A stretch of DNA of 64,000 bases, taken from Streptomyces sp. DH5 (GTDB lineage: Bacteria > Actinomycetota > Actinomycetes > Streptomycetales > Streptomycetaceae). This document shows, in pieces, positions 48,835-58,367 of this stretch. The first letter of the stretch is position 1; each line of letters starts with the position of its first letter. Location: NCBI RefSeq assembly GCF_020873915.1, contig NZ_JAHWGP010000024.1:1-64000 (forward strand). The letters are read 5' to 3'. The notes beneath the pieces are model-generated. The model made no database searches. It saw only the letters and a program-made list of their open reading frames with translations, and was not told the origin of the DNA. A program made the position numbers and the translations under genes.

Positions 48835-49623
48835 ATGCGCACCGCCCTGCTCCAGAGCTCCGGCCGGCCCGGATCCGTCGCCGAGAACCTCAAGGTCCTC
48901 GACGAGGCGGCCGGCCGCGCCGCCGCCGCGGGCGCCACGCTCCTCGTCACCTCGGAGCTGTTCCTGACCGGGTACGCGATCGGCGACGACGTCGGCCGCC
49001 TCGCCGAGCCCGCGGACGGCGACGCGGCCGACGCGATCGCGGACATCGCCGGGCGGCACGGCCTCGCCGTCGCGTACGGCTACCCCGAACGCGACGGCGA
49101 CACCGTGTACAACTCCGTCCAGCTGGTCGCCGCAGACGGCACCCGTCTCGCGAACTACCGCAAGACCCACCTCTTCGGCTGCTACGAGCGGGACCACTTC
49201 ACCCCGGCGGAACAGACCGTCGTCCAGGCCGAGCTCGGTGGTCTCACCGTCGGCCTGATGATCTGCTACGACGTGGAGTTCCCGGAGAACGTGCGCGCCC
49301 ACGCGCTGGCCGGCACCGACCTCCTCCTGGTGCCCACCGCGCAGATGCACCCGTTCCAGTTCGTCGCGGAGTCCCTCGTGCCGGTGCGGGCGTTCGAGAA
49401 CCAGATGTACATCGCGTACGTCAACCGGGTCGGGCAGGAAGGTGACCTGGAGTTCGTGGGCCTGTCCACGCTCGCCGCCCCCGACGGAGTCGTCCGGGCC
49501 CGGGCCGGCCGCACCGAGGAGCTCGTCCTCGGCGACGCCGACCCCGTCCTCCTCGCCGCGTCCCGCGAGAACAACCCGTACCTGCGGGACCGCCGCCCGG
49601 GCCTCTACGGGTCCCTCGTCTGA
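48835..49623 (+). CDS. carbon-nitrogen hydrolase (nitrilase superfamily)
   Basis: A 262-aa amidase-like enzyme with the catalytic triad E41 (SELFLTGY), K110 (NYRKTHLFG) and C144 (LMICYDVEFPE). It is a compact single-domain member, so the substrate is probably a small amide or omega-amide. The amine oxidase gene follows after 50 bases on the same strand. The pair would suit sequential breakdown of an amine or amino-acid amide, as in polyamine use, but that is inference. Confidence 0.92.
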   Translation: MRTALLQSSGRPGSVAENLKVLDEAAGRAAAAGATLLVTSELFLTGYAIGDDVGRLAEPADGDAADAIADIAGRHGLAVAYGYPERDGDTVYNSVQLVAADGTRLANYRKTHLFGCYERDHFTPAEQTVVQAELGGLTVGLMICYDVEFPENVRAHALAGTDLLLVPTAQMHPFQFVAESLVPVRAFENQMYIAYVNRVGQEGDLEFVGLSTLAAPDGVVRARAGRTEELVLGDADPVLLAASRENNPYLRDRRPGLYGSLV

Positions 49624-49673
49624 ACCTCCCCCGCCGCGCCCCCCGTTCCACCCCCGCTAGGAGTCCGTACCCC

Positions 49674-51386
49674 ATGACGTCCACGGTGCCCAACGCCGTC
49701 GAGCACGCCGACGAGCAGCAGCCGCCGATCACCATGTTCGGCCCGGACTTCCCCTACGCGTACGACGACTACCTCGCCCACCCGGCGGGGCTCGGGCAGA
49801 TACCGGCGACCGAGCACGGCACCGAGGTCGCGGTCATCGGCGGCGGCCTGTCCGGCATCGTCGCCGCCTACGAGCTGATGAAGATGGGCCTCAAGCCCGT
49901 CGTGTACGAGGCCGACCGGATCGGCGGACGGCTGCGCACCGTGGGCTTCGACGGCTGCGACCCCTCCCTGACCGCCGAGATGGGCGCGATGCGCTTCCCG
50001 CCGTCCTCCACGGCCCTCCAGCACTACATCGACCTGGTGGGCCTGACCACCCGCCCCTTCCCCAACCCCCTCGCCGAGACGACGCCTTCGACCGTCGTCG
50101 ACCTCAAGGGCGAGTCGCACTACGCCGAGACCCTCGACGACCTGCCCCAGGTCTACCGCGACGTCGCCGACGCCTGGGGCAAGTGCCTCGAGGAGGGCGC
50201 CGACTTCTCCGACATGAACCGAGCCCTGCGCGAGCGGGACGTCCCGCGCATCCGCGAGATCTGGGCGAGGCTCGTCGAGAAGCTCGACAACCAGACCTTC
50301 TACGGCTTCCTCTGCGACTCCGAGGCCTTCAAGTCCTTCCGGCACCGCGAGATCTTCGGCCAGGTCGGCTTCGGCACCGGCGGCTGGGACACCGATTTCC
50401 CCAACTCCATCCTGGAGATCCTGCGGGTCGTCTACACCGAGGCCGACGACCACCACCGCGGCATCGTCGGCGGCTCCCAGCAGTTGCCGCTCCGGCTGTG
50501 GGAGCGCGAGCCGGAGAAGATCGTCCACTGGCCGTACGGCACCTCCCTGAAGTCCCTGCACGCGGACGGCGAGCCGCGCCCGGCCGTCACCCGGCTCCAC
50601 CGCACCGCCGGCAACCGCATCACGGTGACAGACGCCGGCGGAGACATCCGCACCTACGAGGCGGCGGTCTTCACCGCCCAGTCCTGGATGCTGCTGTCGA
50701 AGATCGCCTGCGACGACTCGCTGTTCCCGATCGACCACTGGACCGCGATCGAGCGCACCCACTACATGGAGAGCTCCAAGCTCTTCGTGCCCGTGGACCG
50801 GCCGTTCTGGCTGGACAAGGCCGTCGACGACGAGGGGAACCCGACGGGCCGGGACGTCATGTCGATGACGCTCACCGACCGCATGACCCGCGGCACCTAC
50901 CTCCTGGACGACGGGCCGGACCGGCCCGCGGTCATCTGCCTCTCCTACACCTGGTGCGACGACAGCCTGAAGTGGCTGCCGCTGTCCGCGAACGAGCGGA
51001 TGGAGGTCATGCTGAAGTCGCTCGGCGAGATCTACCCCAAGGTCGACATCCGGAAGCACATCATCGGCAACCCGGTGACCGTCTCCTGGGAGAACGAGCC
51101 CTACTTCATGGGCGCGTTCAAGGCCAACCTGCCCGGCCACTACCGCTACCAGCGGCGTCTGTTCACGCACTTCATGCAGGAGGAGCTGCCGGCGGACAAG
51201 CGGGGCATCTTCCTCGCCGGTGACGACATCTCCTGGACGGCGGGCTGGGCCGAGGGCGCGGTCCAGACCGCGCTGAACGCGGTCTGGGGCGTCATGCACC
51301 ACTTCGGGGGCGAGACCGACCCCACCAACCCGGGCCCCGGAGACGTCTACGACGAGATCGCACCCGTCGAACTCCCCGAGGACTGA
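49674..51386 (+). CDS. FAD-dependent flavin monoamine oxidase family protein
   Basis: A 570-aa oxidase. FAD-binding VIGGGLSGIVAAYELMKMGL is at about residues 53-72, with the second GG-type motif ADRIGGRL. The C-terminal FAD contact FLAGDDISWTAGWAEGAVQTA closes the fold. It resembles L-amino-acid/tryptophan monooxygenase-like enzymes. The ATG at 49674 follows the nitrilase gene. The 3' end overlaps the convergent DUF5995 gene by 40 bases. Confidence 0.9.
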   Translation: MTSTVPNAVEHADEQQPPITMFGPDFPYAYDDYLAHPAGLGQIPATEHGTEVAVIGGGLSGIVAAYELMKMGLKPVVYEADRIGGRLRTVGFDGCDPSLTAEMGAMRFPPSSTALQHYIDLVGLTTRPFPNPLAETTPSTVVDLKGESHYAETLDDLPQVYRDVADAWGKCLEEGADFSDMNRALRERDVPRIREIWARLVEKLDNQTFYGFLCDSEAFKSFRHREIFGQVGFGTGGWDTDFPNSILEILRVVYTEADDHHRGIVGGSQQLPLRLWEREPEKIVHWPYGTSLKSLHADGEPRPAVTRLHRTAGNRITVTDAGGDIRTYEAAVFTAQSWMLLSKIACDDSLFPIDHWTAIERTHYMESSKLFVPVDRPFWLDKAVDDEGNPTGRDVMSMTLTDRMTRGTYLLDDGPDRPAVICLSYTWCDDSLKWLPLSANERMEVMLKSLGEIYPKVDIRKHIIGNPVTVSWENEPYFMGAFKANLPGHYRYQRRLFTHFMQEELPADKRGIFLAGDDISWTAGWAEGAVQTALNAVWGVMHHFGGETDPTNPGPGDVYDEIAPVELPED

Positions 51387-52096
51387 TCCCACCCGGCCCC
51401 CGCCGGAGCGCGGCCGGGCAGCGGGGTGAGGAGCATGCGTCCGGCGAGGCCCACCGCCGTGTCCAGACGCTCGGCGAACTCCCCGGCGAGGTCCGGCAGT
51501 CGGCGCAGCGCCCACAGGGTGCGGGCCGCCGTCCAGGCGGCGTCCCGGGCCCGTTCCAGGTTCCACGCGCCGAGCAGATGAGTCAGCGGATCGGCGATCC
51601 GCAGCAGGTCGGGGCCCGGCGTGAGCTCGTCGCGGACGCGTTCCTCCAGCGAGACGAGCAACTCGCCCACCCGGTCGAACTCGACCTCGAGGTCGACGGG
51701 TTCACACTCGAGCGTACGACAGGTGTCCACCACGGCCAGCGCGAGACCGTGACCGACGTGCGCGTTGAGGCCCGCGAGGGCGAACTGCGGCGGACGTACC
51801 CCCGGGTGGTGGCGGGACGCGAACAGCGGGCGCCAGCAGGCCGGTGGCCGCCGCTCCCCGGACACCGCGTCCACCGCGGCCAGATAGCGCTCCGCGAGCG
51901 GAACGTCCAGCGCGGACGTGGCGCGGGCGTCCGGGCACGGACCGGCGCCGGTGCGCCGGTCCGCGGCCTCGGTGACGGCCAGGTAGACGCGGTTGAACAC
52001 CGCGACCCCGTCCCGCGCGCGCAGGGCCGCGTCGAGGGCGCGCATACGGGAGACGACCCCGTCAACGGGGTGGAGGACTTGTTCGCATTGCGCCAT
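51347..52096 (-). CDS. DUF5995 family protein
   Basis: A 249-aa soluble helical protein. Conserved-looking segments are VFNRVYLAVTEA, FALAGLNAHVGHGLALAVV and LGAWNLERARDAAW. The pattern of His residues in NAHVGHGL may bind metal, but no activity is known to me for this family. The C-terminal tail is glycine/serine-rich. It converges with and overlaps the amine oxidase gene, and diverges from the GH6 gene 100 bases away. Confidence 0.82.
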   Translation of the reverse strand: MAQCEQVLHPVDGVVSRMRALDAALRARDGVAVFNRVYLAVTEAADRRTGAGPCPDARATSALDVPLAERYLAAVDAVSGERRPPACWRPLFASRHHPGVRPPQFALAGLNAHVGHGLALAVVDTCRTLECEPVDLEVEFDRVGELLVSLEERVRDELTPGPDLLRIADPLTHLLGAWNLERARDAAWTAARTLWALRRLPDLAGEFAERLDTAVGLAGRMLLTPLPGRAPAGAGWDQSSGSSTGAISS

Positions 52097-52196
52097 GAGC
52101 GCAGAGTGGCACCTTTAGTGTGGCCCCAGTGGCGGCGGGCCAGACGTTTCCCCGGAACGAGGGAACGCACCCGCCGCGGGGGAGGGAAGCAGGACT

Positions 52197-53408
52197 GTGT
52201 CAGGCTCGCGTGCCCAGCGCCTGTCCGCGCGGAGGACCGAGCGCCGGCGTGCCGCCCGGCGCGGCACGATGGTCGCGGCGGCTTCCGTCGTGGTGGCGGT
52301 CGGCACCGCCACCGGGATGATCTCGGCGGTCGGTGACGGACACGGGGCGGACGAGGCCCGGCCCGAGGTGTCCTCCTCCCCGCGCCTGGAACCGCTGCCC
52401 GCGGTGCCGCCGTCGCCCTCCCCGTCGCTGTCGGCGTCCCCGTCACTGTCGGCGTCCCCGTCGCCGACCGCCGGTCCCACGAAGAAGGCGAGCCCCGAGC
52501 CGTCCGCGTCCCGGACCACGAAGCAGCGGCGGACCGCCCCCGTGTCCACCCGTCTCTACCGGCACCCCGAGAGCCGTGTCCTGGACTGGGTGCGGGCCAA
52601 CCCCGACGACCCGCGCCGCGCGGTCATCGAGTCCCGGATAGCCGACCAGCCCGCGGCGGTGTGGTTCACCGACTACTCCCCGGAGTCGATCACCTCCCGG
52701 GTCCGCGCGGTGGCGTCCGGCGGGGCCGCGCAGGGCCGGACTCCGGTCCTGGTGCCGTACGCGATCCCCGACCGCGACTGCGGCGGGCACTCCCAGGGAG
52801 GCGCCCCCGACCTGGATGCCTACGACGCGTGGATCGACCGCTTCGCCGCCGGGCTCGGCAGCGGCGAGGTCATCGTGATACTCGAACCCGACTCGGTCGC
52901 CCAGGCCGGGTGCCTCCCGGCCGGGCAGCGCGCCGACCGCTTCGCCTCGCTGGCCCGCGCCGGACGGGTGATCAAGGAGGCCAGCCCCCGGGCTCGCGTC
53001 TACTTCGACGCCGGGCACTCCGGCTGGAACGCTCCCGCCCGGCAGGCCGGCTGGCTGCGGCAGGCCGGGGCCGCCTCGGCCGCCTCCTCGGACGGCGTCT
53101 TCAGCAACGTCTCCAACTTCCACAGCACGGCGGCCGAGATCTCCTACGACCGTGCCGTGCTCGACGTGCTAGGCGGCCCGTCGAGCCTCGGCGCCGTCAT
53201 CGACACCAGCCGCAACGGCAACGGCGCCCCGGCGGACGGCGCATGGTGCGACCCGGCCGGCCGCACACTGGGCCGCGCCCCGACGCTCGGCACCGGGGAG
53301 GACCGGATCCACGGCTACCTGTGGGTGAAGCTCCCCGGCGAGTCCGACGGCTGCAGGGGAGCGCCGGGCACCTTCACCCCGTCGTACGCCTACGACTTGG
53401 CGCGCTGA
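52197..53408 (+). CDS. glycoside hydrolase family 6 (endoglucanase-type cellulase)
   Basis: A 403-aa secreted enzyme. The N-terminus has RRTERRRAARR before a hydrophobic segment (residues 25-45), then an S/P linker with SPSLSAS repeats (70-110), then the GH6 barrel. Catalytic aspartates lie in IPDRDCGGHS and VILEPDSVAQ; NVSNFHST and WVKLPGESDG are typical GH6 substrate loops. No cellulose-binding module is present. The GTG start is weakly supported. Its last 19 bases overlap the end of the convergent permease. Confidence 0.92.
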   Translation: MSGSRAQRLSARRTERRRAARRGTMVAAASVVVAVGTATGMISAVGDGHGADEARPEVSSSPRLEPLPAVPPSPSPSLSASPSLSASPSPTAGPTKKASPEPSASRTTKQRRTAPVSTRLYRHPESRVLDWVRANPDDPRRAVIESRIADQPAAVWFTDYSPESITSRVRAVASGGAAQGRTPVLVPYAIPDRDCGGHSQGGAPDLDAYDAWIDRFAAGLGSGEVIVILEPDSVAQAGCLPAGQRADRFASLARAGRVIKEASPRARVYFDAGHSGWNAPARQAGWLRQAGAASAASSDGVFSNVSNFHSTAAEISYDRAVLDVLGGPSSLGAVIDTSRNGNGAPADGAWCDPAGRTLGRAPTLGTGEDRIHGYLWVKLPGESDGCRGAPGTFTPSYAYDLAR

Positions 53409-54793
53409 TCACCCTCGGGGCCCTCGGTGTCGTAGGAGGACGTGCCCTCGTCGAGCAGCGGCTCCTGCGTCTTGAGGTGGGCCGGCGCGAAGGCGCGCAG
53501 CGCGTGGTAGCCGGTGATGACCACGAGCGTGCCGAGTGCGATACCGCTCAGCGAGAACGTGTCGGTGACCTCCATGGAGACGTTGCCGACGCCGATGATG
53601 ATGCCCGCCGCGGCCGGTACGAGGTTCAGCGGATTGCGCAGGTCCACCTTGGCGTTGATCCAGATCTGGGCGCCGAGCAGGCCGATCATGCCGTACAGGA
53701 TGACGGTGATCCCGCCGAGCACCCCGCCCGGGATGGCCGCCACGACGGCGCCGAACTTCGGGCAGAGACCGAACAGCAGGGCGAAACCGGCGGCGGCCCA
53801 GTACGCGGCGGTGGAGTACACGCGGGTCGCGGCCATCACGCCGATGTTCTCGGAGTAGGTGGTGTTGGGCGGGCCGCCGACGGCCGTGGACAGCATGGAG
53901 CCGACACCGTCGGCGGAGATGGCCGTGCCGAGCTTGTCGTCGAGGTTGTCGCCGGTCATCTCGCCGACCGCCTTCACGTGCCCGGCGTTCTCCGCGATCA
54001 GGGCGATGACCACCGGCAGGGCGACCAGGATCGCCGACATCTCGAAGGACGGGCCGTGCAGGGTCGGCAGGCCGATCCAGTCGGCCTGCCCCACTCCGGA
54101 CAGGTCCAGACGCCAGTGGTCGGTGACCTGGCCGCCGGCGTCCGCCGAGTGGATCTTGCCGAAGATCCGGTCGAGGGCCCAGGACAGGGCGTATCCGAAG
54201 ACCAGGCCGAGGAAGATCGCGATCCGGGACCAGAAACCGCGCAGGCAGACCACGGCGAGGCCGGTGAACAGCATCACGGACAGGGCGGTCCACTGGTCCT
54301 GCGGCCAGTAGGTGGCGGCGGTCACCGGCGCCAGGTTGAAGCCGATCAGCATCACCACCGCACCGGTCACGATCGGCGGCATCGCCGCGTGGATGATCCG
54401 CGCGCCGAAGCGGCGTACCGCGAGACCCACCAGGAACAGCGCGGCGCCGACCACGAACACCGCGCCCGTGACGGTGGCGCTGGAGCCGCCGTCGGCCCGG
54501 ATGACCGCGGCGACACCCACGAAGGAGAGCGAGCAGCCCAGGTAGCTGGGCACCCGGCCGCGCGTCGCCAGCAGGAAGACGATCGTCGCGACGCCCGACA
54601 TCATGATGGCCAGGTTGGGGTCGAGACCCATGAGCACCGGGGCGACGAAGGAGGCACCGAACATCGCCACCACGTGCTGGGCGCCCAGGCCCGCGGTGCG
54701 GGGCCAGGAGAGCCGTTCGTCGGGGCGGACCACCGCGCCGGGCGCCGGGGTGCGTCCGTCGCCGTGCAGTGTCCAGCGGACGCCGAGTTTCAT
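53390..54793 (-). CDS. uracil-xanthine permease family (NCS2) transporter
   Basis: A 467-aa transporter with 12-14 helices. The NCS2 signature is present: QHVVAMFGASFVAP near residue 39, AENAGHVKAVGEMTGDN, and GGPPNTTYSENIGVMAATR. The last ~30 residues are a hydrophilic cytoplasmic tail. A uracil permease would connect to the pyrimidine operon, though no PyrR element is seen upstream of this gene. It converges on GH6 and diverges from the thioesterase gene. Confidence 0.92.
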   Translation of the reverse strand: MKLGVRWTLHGDGRTPAPGAVVRPDERLSWPRTAGLGAQHVVAMFGASFVAPVLMGLDPNLAIMMSGVATIVFLLATRGRVPSYLGCSLSFVGVAAVIRADGGSSATVTGAVFVVGAALFLVGLAVRRFGARIIHAAMPPIVTGAVVMLIGFNLAPVTAATYWPQDQWTALSVMLFTGLAVVCLRGFWSRIAIFLGLVFGYALSWALDRIFGKIHSADAGGQVTDHWRLDLSGVGQADWIGLPTLHGPSFEMSAILVALPVVIALIAENAGHVKAVGEMTGDNLDDKLGTAISADGVGSMLSTAVGGPPNTTYSENIGVMAATRVYSTAAYWAAAGFALLFGLCPKFGAVVAAIPGGVLGGITVILYGMIGLLGAQIWINAKVDLRNPLNLVPAAAGIIIGVGNVSMEVTDTFSLSGIALGTLVVITGYHALRAFAPAHLKTQEPLLDEGTSSYDTEGPEGDQRAKS

Positions 54794-54968
54794 GGGGTGT
54801 CGCTTTCGTCGTCAGGCCAGCGTGTCCGGACCATTGTGCGGGCTGATCAGGAGTGCTTCGTACAGGTGGCCGGGCCTCTCCGGCCTGCTGAGCGTCTGCT
54901 TAGGATGAGGGTGCGCCGTCGTTCTGTGGAGAGCGGCACTCATCCCGTACGTCCCAGGAGTTTCACCC

Positions 54969-55427
54969 GTGACCGCCGAAGCAACGCTCGCCCCCGCCCT
55001 CTCCCACGGCCGGCTGATCCCCGTGACCGTCCACTTCGACGACCTCGACGCGCTGGGGCTGCTGCACAACGCCCGCTATCCGCTGCTGGTCGAGCGGGCC
55101 TGGACCGAGCTGTGGCACGGCAACGGCGTCCGCTTCGAGGGCGACTGGACCGCGGCCGGAGACGCCTGCAACGCGGTCAGGGAACTGCGCGTCACCTACG
55201 ACGCCCCCGTGACCCGGCCGGGCACCTACGGCGTCCACCTCTGGCTGGACCGGCTCGGCACCACCGGACTCACCTACGGTTTCCGGTTCTGCTCGGCCGA
55301 CGGGACGGTCACCTACGCCCGGGGCACCCGGGTGCTGGTGCGGCTGGACGCCACGACGCTGCGCCCGGCGCCCTGGAGCGAGGCGTTCAGGGACGCGGCT
55401 CGGGAACTGCTGCGTCCGGACGCGTGA
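54969..55427 (+). CDS. hotdog-fold acyl-CoA thioesterase (YbgC/4HBT type)
   Basis: A 152-aa hotdog protein. The 4HBT active-site segment VHFDDLDALGLLHNARYP holds the catalytic Asp and the conserved HN. The fold continues with RVTYDAPVTRPG and GTRVLVRLD. The GTG is preceded by AGGAG at 54956-54960. A -10-like TAGGAT (54901-54906) lies upstream. Its 3' end overlaps the convergent MFS gene by 41 bases. Confidence 0.9.
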   Translation: MTAEATLAPALSHGRLIPVTVHFDDLDALGLLHNARYPLLVERAWTELWHGNGVRFEGDWTAAGDACNAVRELRVTYDAPVTRPGTYGVHLWLDRLGTTGLTYGFRFCSADGTVTYARGTRVLVRLDATTLRPAPWSEAFRDAARELLRPDA

Positions 55428-56592
55428 CCTTCCCGCGGTCTCCCGCGCGCAGCACGCCCGCGAGCCCCGCGATGCCGCACGAGAGCACCGTCACCAGGAC
55501 GAACGACACCAACAGGCTGGTCGCCTGGGCGAGCAGGCCGATGGCGCTGGGGGCGACGAGCCCCGAGGTGTAGGTGATGGTCGCGACGCCCGCGATGGCG
55601 AGGCTCGGGTTGGCCCCGCTGCGGCCGGCGGCGGCGAAGCACAGCGGCACCACGACCGCGATGCCGAGCCCCATCAGGGCGAAGCCGGCCATCGCCGTCG
55701 CGGGGTGCTCGGAGAGGATGATCAGCAGCCCGCCGACCACGGCGACGACACCGCTCGTGCGGACCGTGCGCACGGCGCCGAACCGGTCGACCACACGGTC
55801 ACCGGCGATCCGGGCGATCGCCATGGTGAGCGTGAAGCCGGTGGTGCAGGCCGCCGCGAGACCCGCCGACGTCTCCAACTGGTCGCGCAGATAGACCGCA
55901 GACCAGTCCAGGCTCGCGCCCTCCGCGAACACCGCACAGAAACCGATCGCGCCGATCAGCAGCGCGGAACGGGGCGGCAGCGCGAACCGGGGCGGCGGTT
56001 CCTCGTCCTCGGTGGGCTGCAGATCCAGCACCCAGGCACAGACGGCGACACCCACCACCGTCAGCACGGCCGCCGCGAGGGCGTGGTGCAGCCGGGCGTC
56101 CGTGCCGAGGTGGGCGGCGAGCGTGCCGGCCGCCGAACCGATCAGGGCGCCGGCGCTCCACATGCCGTGCAGCCCGGACATGATCGACTTGTTGAGGCGG
56201 TTCTCCACCTCCACGCCCAGCGCGTTCATCGCCACGTCCGACATGCCCGCCGTGGCGCCGTAGACGAACAGGGCCAGACAGAGGGTGAACAGGTTCGGGG
56301 CGGCCGACGGCAGGACCAGTGCGAGCGTCCACAGGGCGATCAGTCCGCGCAGTGCGTTACGGGCGCCGAAGCGGTGGCTGATGCTCCCCGCCAGGGGCAT
56401 GGCGAGGGACGCGCCGAGCGCGGGGAAGGCGAGCGCCAGTCCCAACTGCCCGGCGCTCACGTCGGCATGGTCCTGGATCCAGGGCACGCGGGTGGCGAAC
56501 GAGCCGGTTACCGCGCCGTGCACGGCGAACACGGCCCCCACGGCGTAGCGTGCCCGCCTCACCTCGTGTGGTGCGTACACCCCTGTGCTCAT
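55387..56592 (-). CDS. MFS transporter (ROK-linked)
   Basis: A 401-aa transporter with about 12 helices, resembling the fucose/sugar-type or YcaD/DHA-like MFS group (VHGAVTGSFATRVPWIQDHADV, motif HRFGARNALRGL). The start on the minus strand has GGGAGGGG just upstream. It diverges from a ROK regulator. The shared gap holds a palindrome exactly between the -35 and -10 of this gene, so repression by the ROK protein is a strong guess. The substrate is unknown. Confidence 0.88.
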   Translation of the reverse strand: MSTGVYAPHEVRRARYAVGAVFAVHGAVTGSFATRVPWIQDHADVSAGQLGLALAFPALGASLAMPLAGSISHRFGARNALRGLIALWTLALVLPSAAPNLFTLCLALFVYGATAGMSDVAMNALGVEVENRLNKSIMSGLHGMWSAGALIGSAAGTLAAHLGTDARLHHALAAAVLTVVGVAVCAWVLDLQPTEDEEPPPRFALPPRSALLIGAIGFCAVFAEGASLDWSAVYLRDQLETSAGLAAACTTGFTLTMAIARIAGDRVVDRFGAVRTVRTSGVVAVVGGLLIILSEHPATAMAGFALMGLGIAVVVPLCFAAAGRSGANPSLAIAGVATITYTSGLVAPSAIGLLAQATSLLVSFVLVTVLSCGIAGLAGVLRAGDRGKVTRPDAAVPEPRP

Positions 56593-56635
56593 CGCGTCGC
56601 CCCTCCCGGTGGTCCGTTGCCTCGAGCGCCGCCGT

Positions 56636-56664
56636 AAACTATCAGGAACCCTTCCTGAGAGATA
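56636..56664 (-). promoter_or_regulatory. MFS promoter with palindromic operator filling the -35/-10 spacer
   Basis: TCAGGAA-CCC-TTCCTGA (56642-56658) is a perfect 7-bp palindrome. On the minus strand it is exactly the 17-bp spacer between a weak -35 TATCTC (56664-56659) and a -10 TAGTTT (56641-56636). It lies between the MFS gene and the divergent ROK regulator. Confidence 0.65.
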
Positions 56665-56755
56665 AGTGGGTTTCGGGTCCGCTCTTCGCTCTCCGCTCCT
56701 CCCGCGCCACCGGTCCTCACCCCGACCGGTCCCGCCGATCTGGAAGGATCCCGGC

Positions 56756-57934
56756 ATGGCCGCATCCCCGAGCACCGCCAGAGCCATCAACGACCGGCTC
56801 GCCCTGCGCCTGCTCCAGCAGCAGGGCCCGCTGACGGCGGGGCAGTTGAAGCAGCTGACCGGTCTGTCCCGGCCCACCGTCGCCGACCTGGTCGAGCGTC
56901 TCGGCGCGGCCGGCCTCATCGCGGTGGCCGGTGAGGCGAAGGAGCAGCGCCGCGGCCCCAACGCCAAGCTGTACGGCATCGTCGCGGGCCTGGCGCACCT
57001 GGCCGCGCTGGACGTGCGCACCGAGAGCGTCGCCGTCGTCGTGTCCGACCTCGTCGGCGAGGTCCTGGCCGAGGCCGCACTGCCCATCACCGGCGACACG
57101 GGCACCGGGCCGGCGGTGGACCGGGCGGTGGAACTGGTCGAGCGGACGGTGAAGGAGGCGGGCGCCGACCGGCTGCACACCGTCGGCGTCGGGGCCCCCG
57201 GGCTGATCGACCCCGTCAGCGGCGAACTGCGCGACTCCACCGGCCTGCCCGCATGGCACCGCCGCCTGGTCGCCGCGCTCCAGGAGCGGCTCCCCGAGAC
57301 GCGCGTCAGCGTGGAGAACGAGACCAACCTCGCCGCGCTCGCCGAGCAGCGTCACGGCACCGCCCGCGACCTGGACACCTTCGTCCTGCTCTGGCTGGGC
57401 CACGGCACCGGCGCGGCCGTGATCCTCGACGGCTCCTTGCGCAGGGGCGCCTCCGGCGGCACGGGCGAGATCGGCTTCCTCCCGGTCCCGGGCACCCGCG
57501 GCCTGCCCTCGGCCACCGACTGCGAGGGCGGCTTCCACTCCCTGGTCGGGTCGGCGGCGGTCGCGGCGCTCGCGGAGGAGTACGACATCGAGGCGGAGCA
57601 GCAGGCCGCCCCCGGAGCGGCGGGTGCGGTACGGACCGCGGTCACCGTCCCCGCCGGCGCGCCCTTCCTCGACGCCCTGGCCGACCGGATCGCGGTGGGA
57701 GTCGCGTCGGTGGTCGCGCTGCTGGACCCCGGGTGTGTGGTCCTGGGCGGGGAGATCGGACAGGCGGGCGGCGAGCCGCTGGCGTCACGGGTACAGGAGC
57801 GGCTGGCCGCGATGTCCCCCCTGGCCGCCGAGGTGCGCCCCAGCACCCTCGGCGGCGGAGCGGTACTGCGCGGGGCCCTGTTGACCGCCCGCGACCGGGC
57901 CCAGGACGAACTGTTCGGCGCCCCCGGCCACTGA
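56756..57934 (+). CDS. ROK family transcriptional regulator
   Basis: A 392-aa protein. The winged HTH (about 1-70, LTAGQLKQLTGLSRPTVADLV) precedes a ROK sugar-kinase-like domain with GVGAPGLIDP, VENETNLAALAE and GHGTGAAVILDG. The usual ROK zinc motif (CxCGxxGC) is not evident; the loop reads TDCEGGF. It diverges from the MFS gene and probably controls it. The ATG at 56756 gives MAASPSTARAINDRLAL. Confidence 0.93.
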   Translation: MAASPSTARAINDRLALRLLQQQGPLTAGQLKQLTGLSRPTVADLVERLGAAGLIAVAGEAKEQRRGPNAKLYGIVAGLAHLAALDVRTESVAVVVSDLVGEVLAEAALPITGDTGTGPAVDRAVELVERTVKEAGADRLHTVGVGAPGLIDPVSGELRDSTGLPAWHRRLVAALQERLPETRVSVENETNLAALAEQRHGTARDLDTFVLLWLGHGTGAAVILDGSLRRGASGGTGEIGFLPVPGTRGLPSATDCEGGFHSLVGSAAVAALAEEYDIEAEQQAAPGAAGAVRTAVTVPAGAPFLDALADRIAVGVASVVALLDPGCVVLGGEIGQAGGEPLASRVQERLAAMSPLAAEVRPSTLGGGAVLRGALLTARDRAQDELFGAPGH

Positions 57935-58367
57935 CCGTCCACGCGGGCCCGCACGGCACGGCGGTACCGCCCGCGCCGTGCGCGCTTCGGGCGCCCGCGC
58001 CTTCGGAACCCGTGCCCCGGACGGTGCTGCCGGTCCCCGCACACGGTGCGGGCGCCTTTGGACGGCGAGTGGGGCCGGGGCGGACGGGGGTGAGCCTTCC
58101 GCCCCCTCATGCGGGGCACGAGGGGGCGGAAGGCTCACCGCGGGGAGCCCGGACGTCCCCGTCGCACGGCGCGGCGCGGCGCTCCGCCGGCGGTGTCCCG
58201 GCGGCCGCCCGTTCCCGTGCCGCCGGGGGTGGGACGAGCCGGCGGTCCGGCCCACGCCGTCGCACGAGGACGGCCGGGTTCCGGCGCCGACCGGTCGAGA
58301 GCCCACCGCATGCGGTGGGACCGGCCCTCCGGGGTGCTGTGCACCGGCGGCCGGGCGGCGACGTCCC
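57935..58367. other. 433-base intergenic stretch with terminator
   Basis: This lies between convergent genes (ROK ends at 57934, the reductase ends at 58368). Apart from the strong hairpin at 58089-58139, I see only GC-rich low-complexity sequence and no gene. The length is unusual for a convergent gap here, where neighbouring convergent pairs overlap. Confidence 0.6.
58089..58139. terminator. 20-bp terminator hairpin between ROK and reductase genes
   Basis: GGTGAGCCTTCCGCCCCCTC and its exact complement enclose an 11-base loop. It is likely bidirectional, serving the ROK gene and the convergent reductase. Confidence 0.88.
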
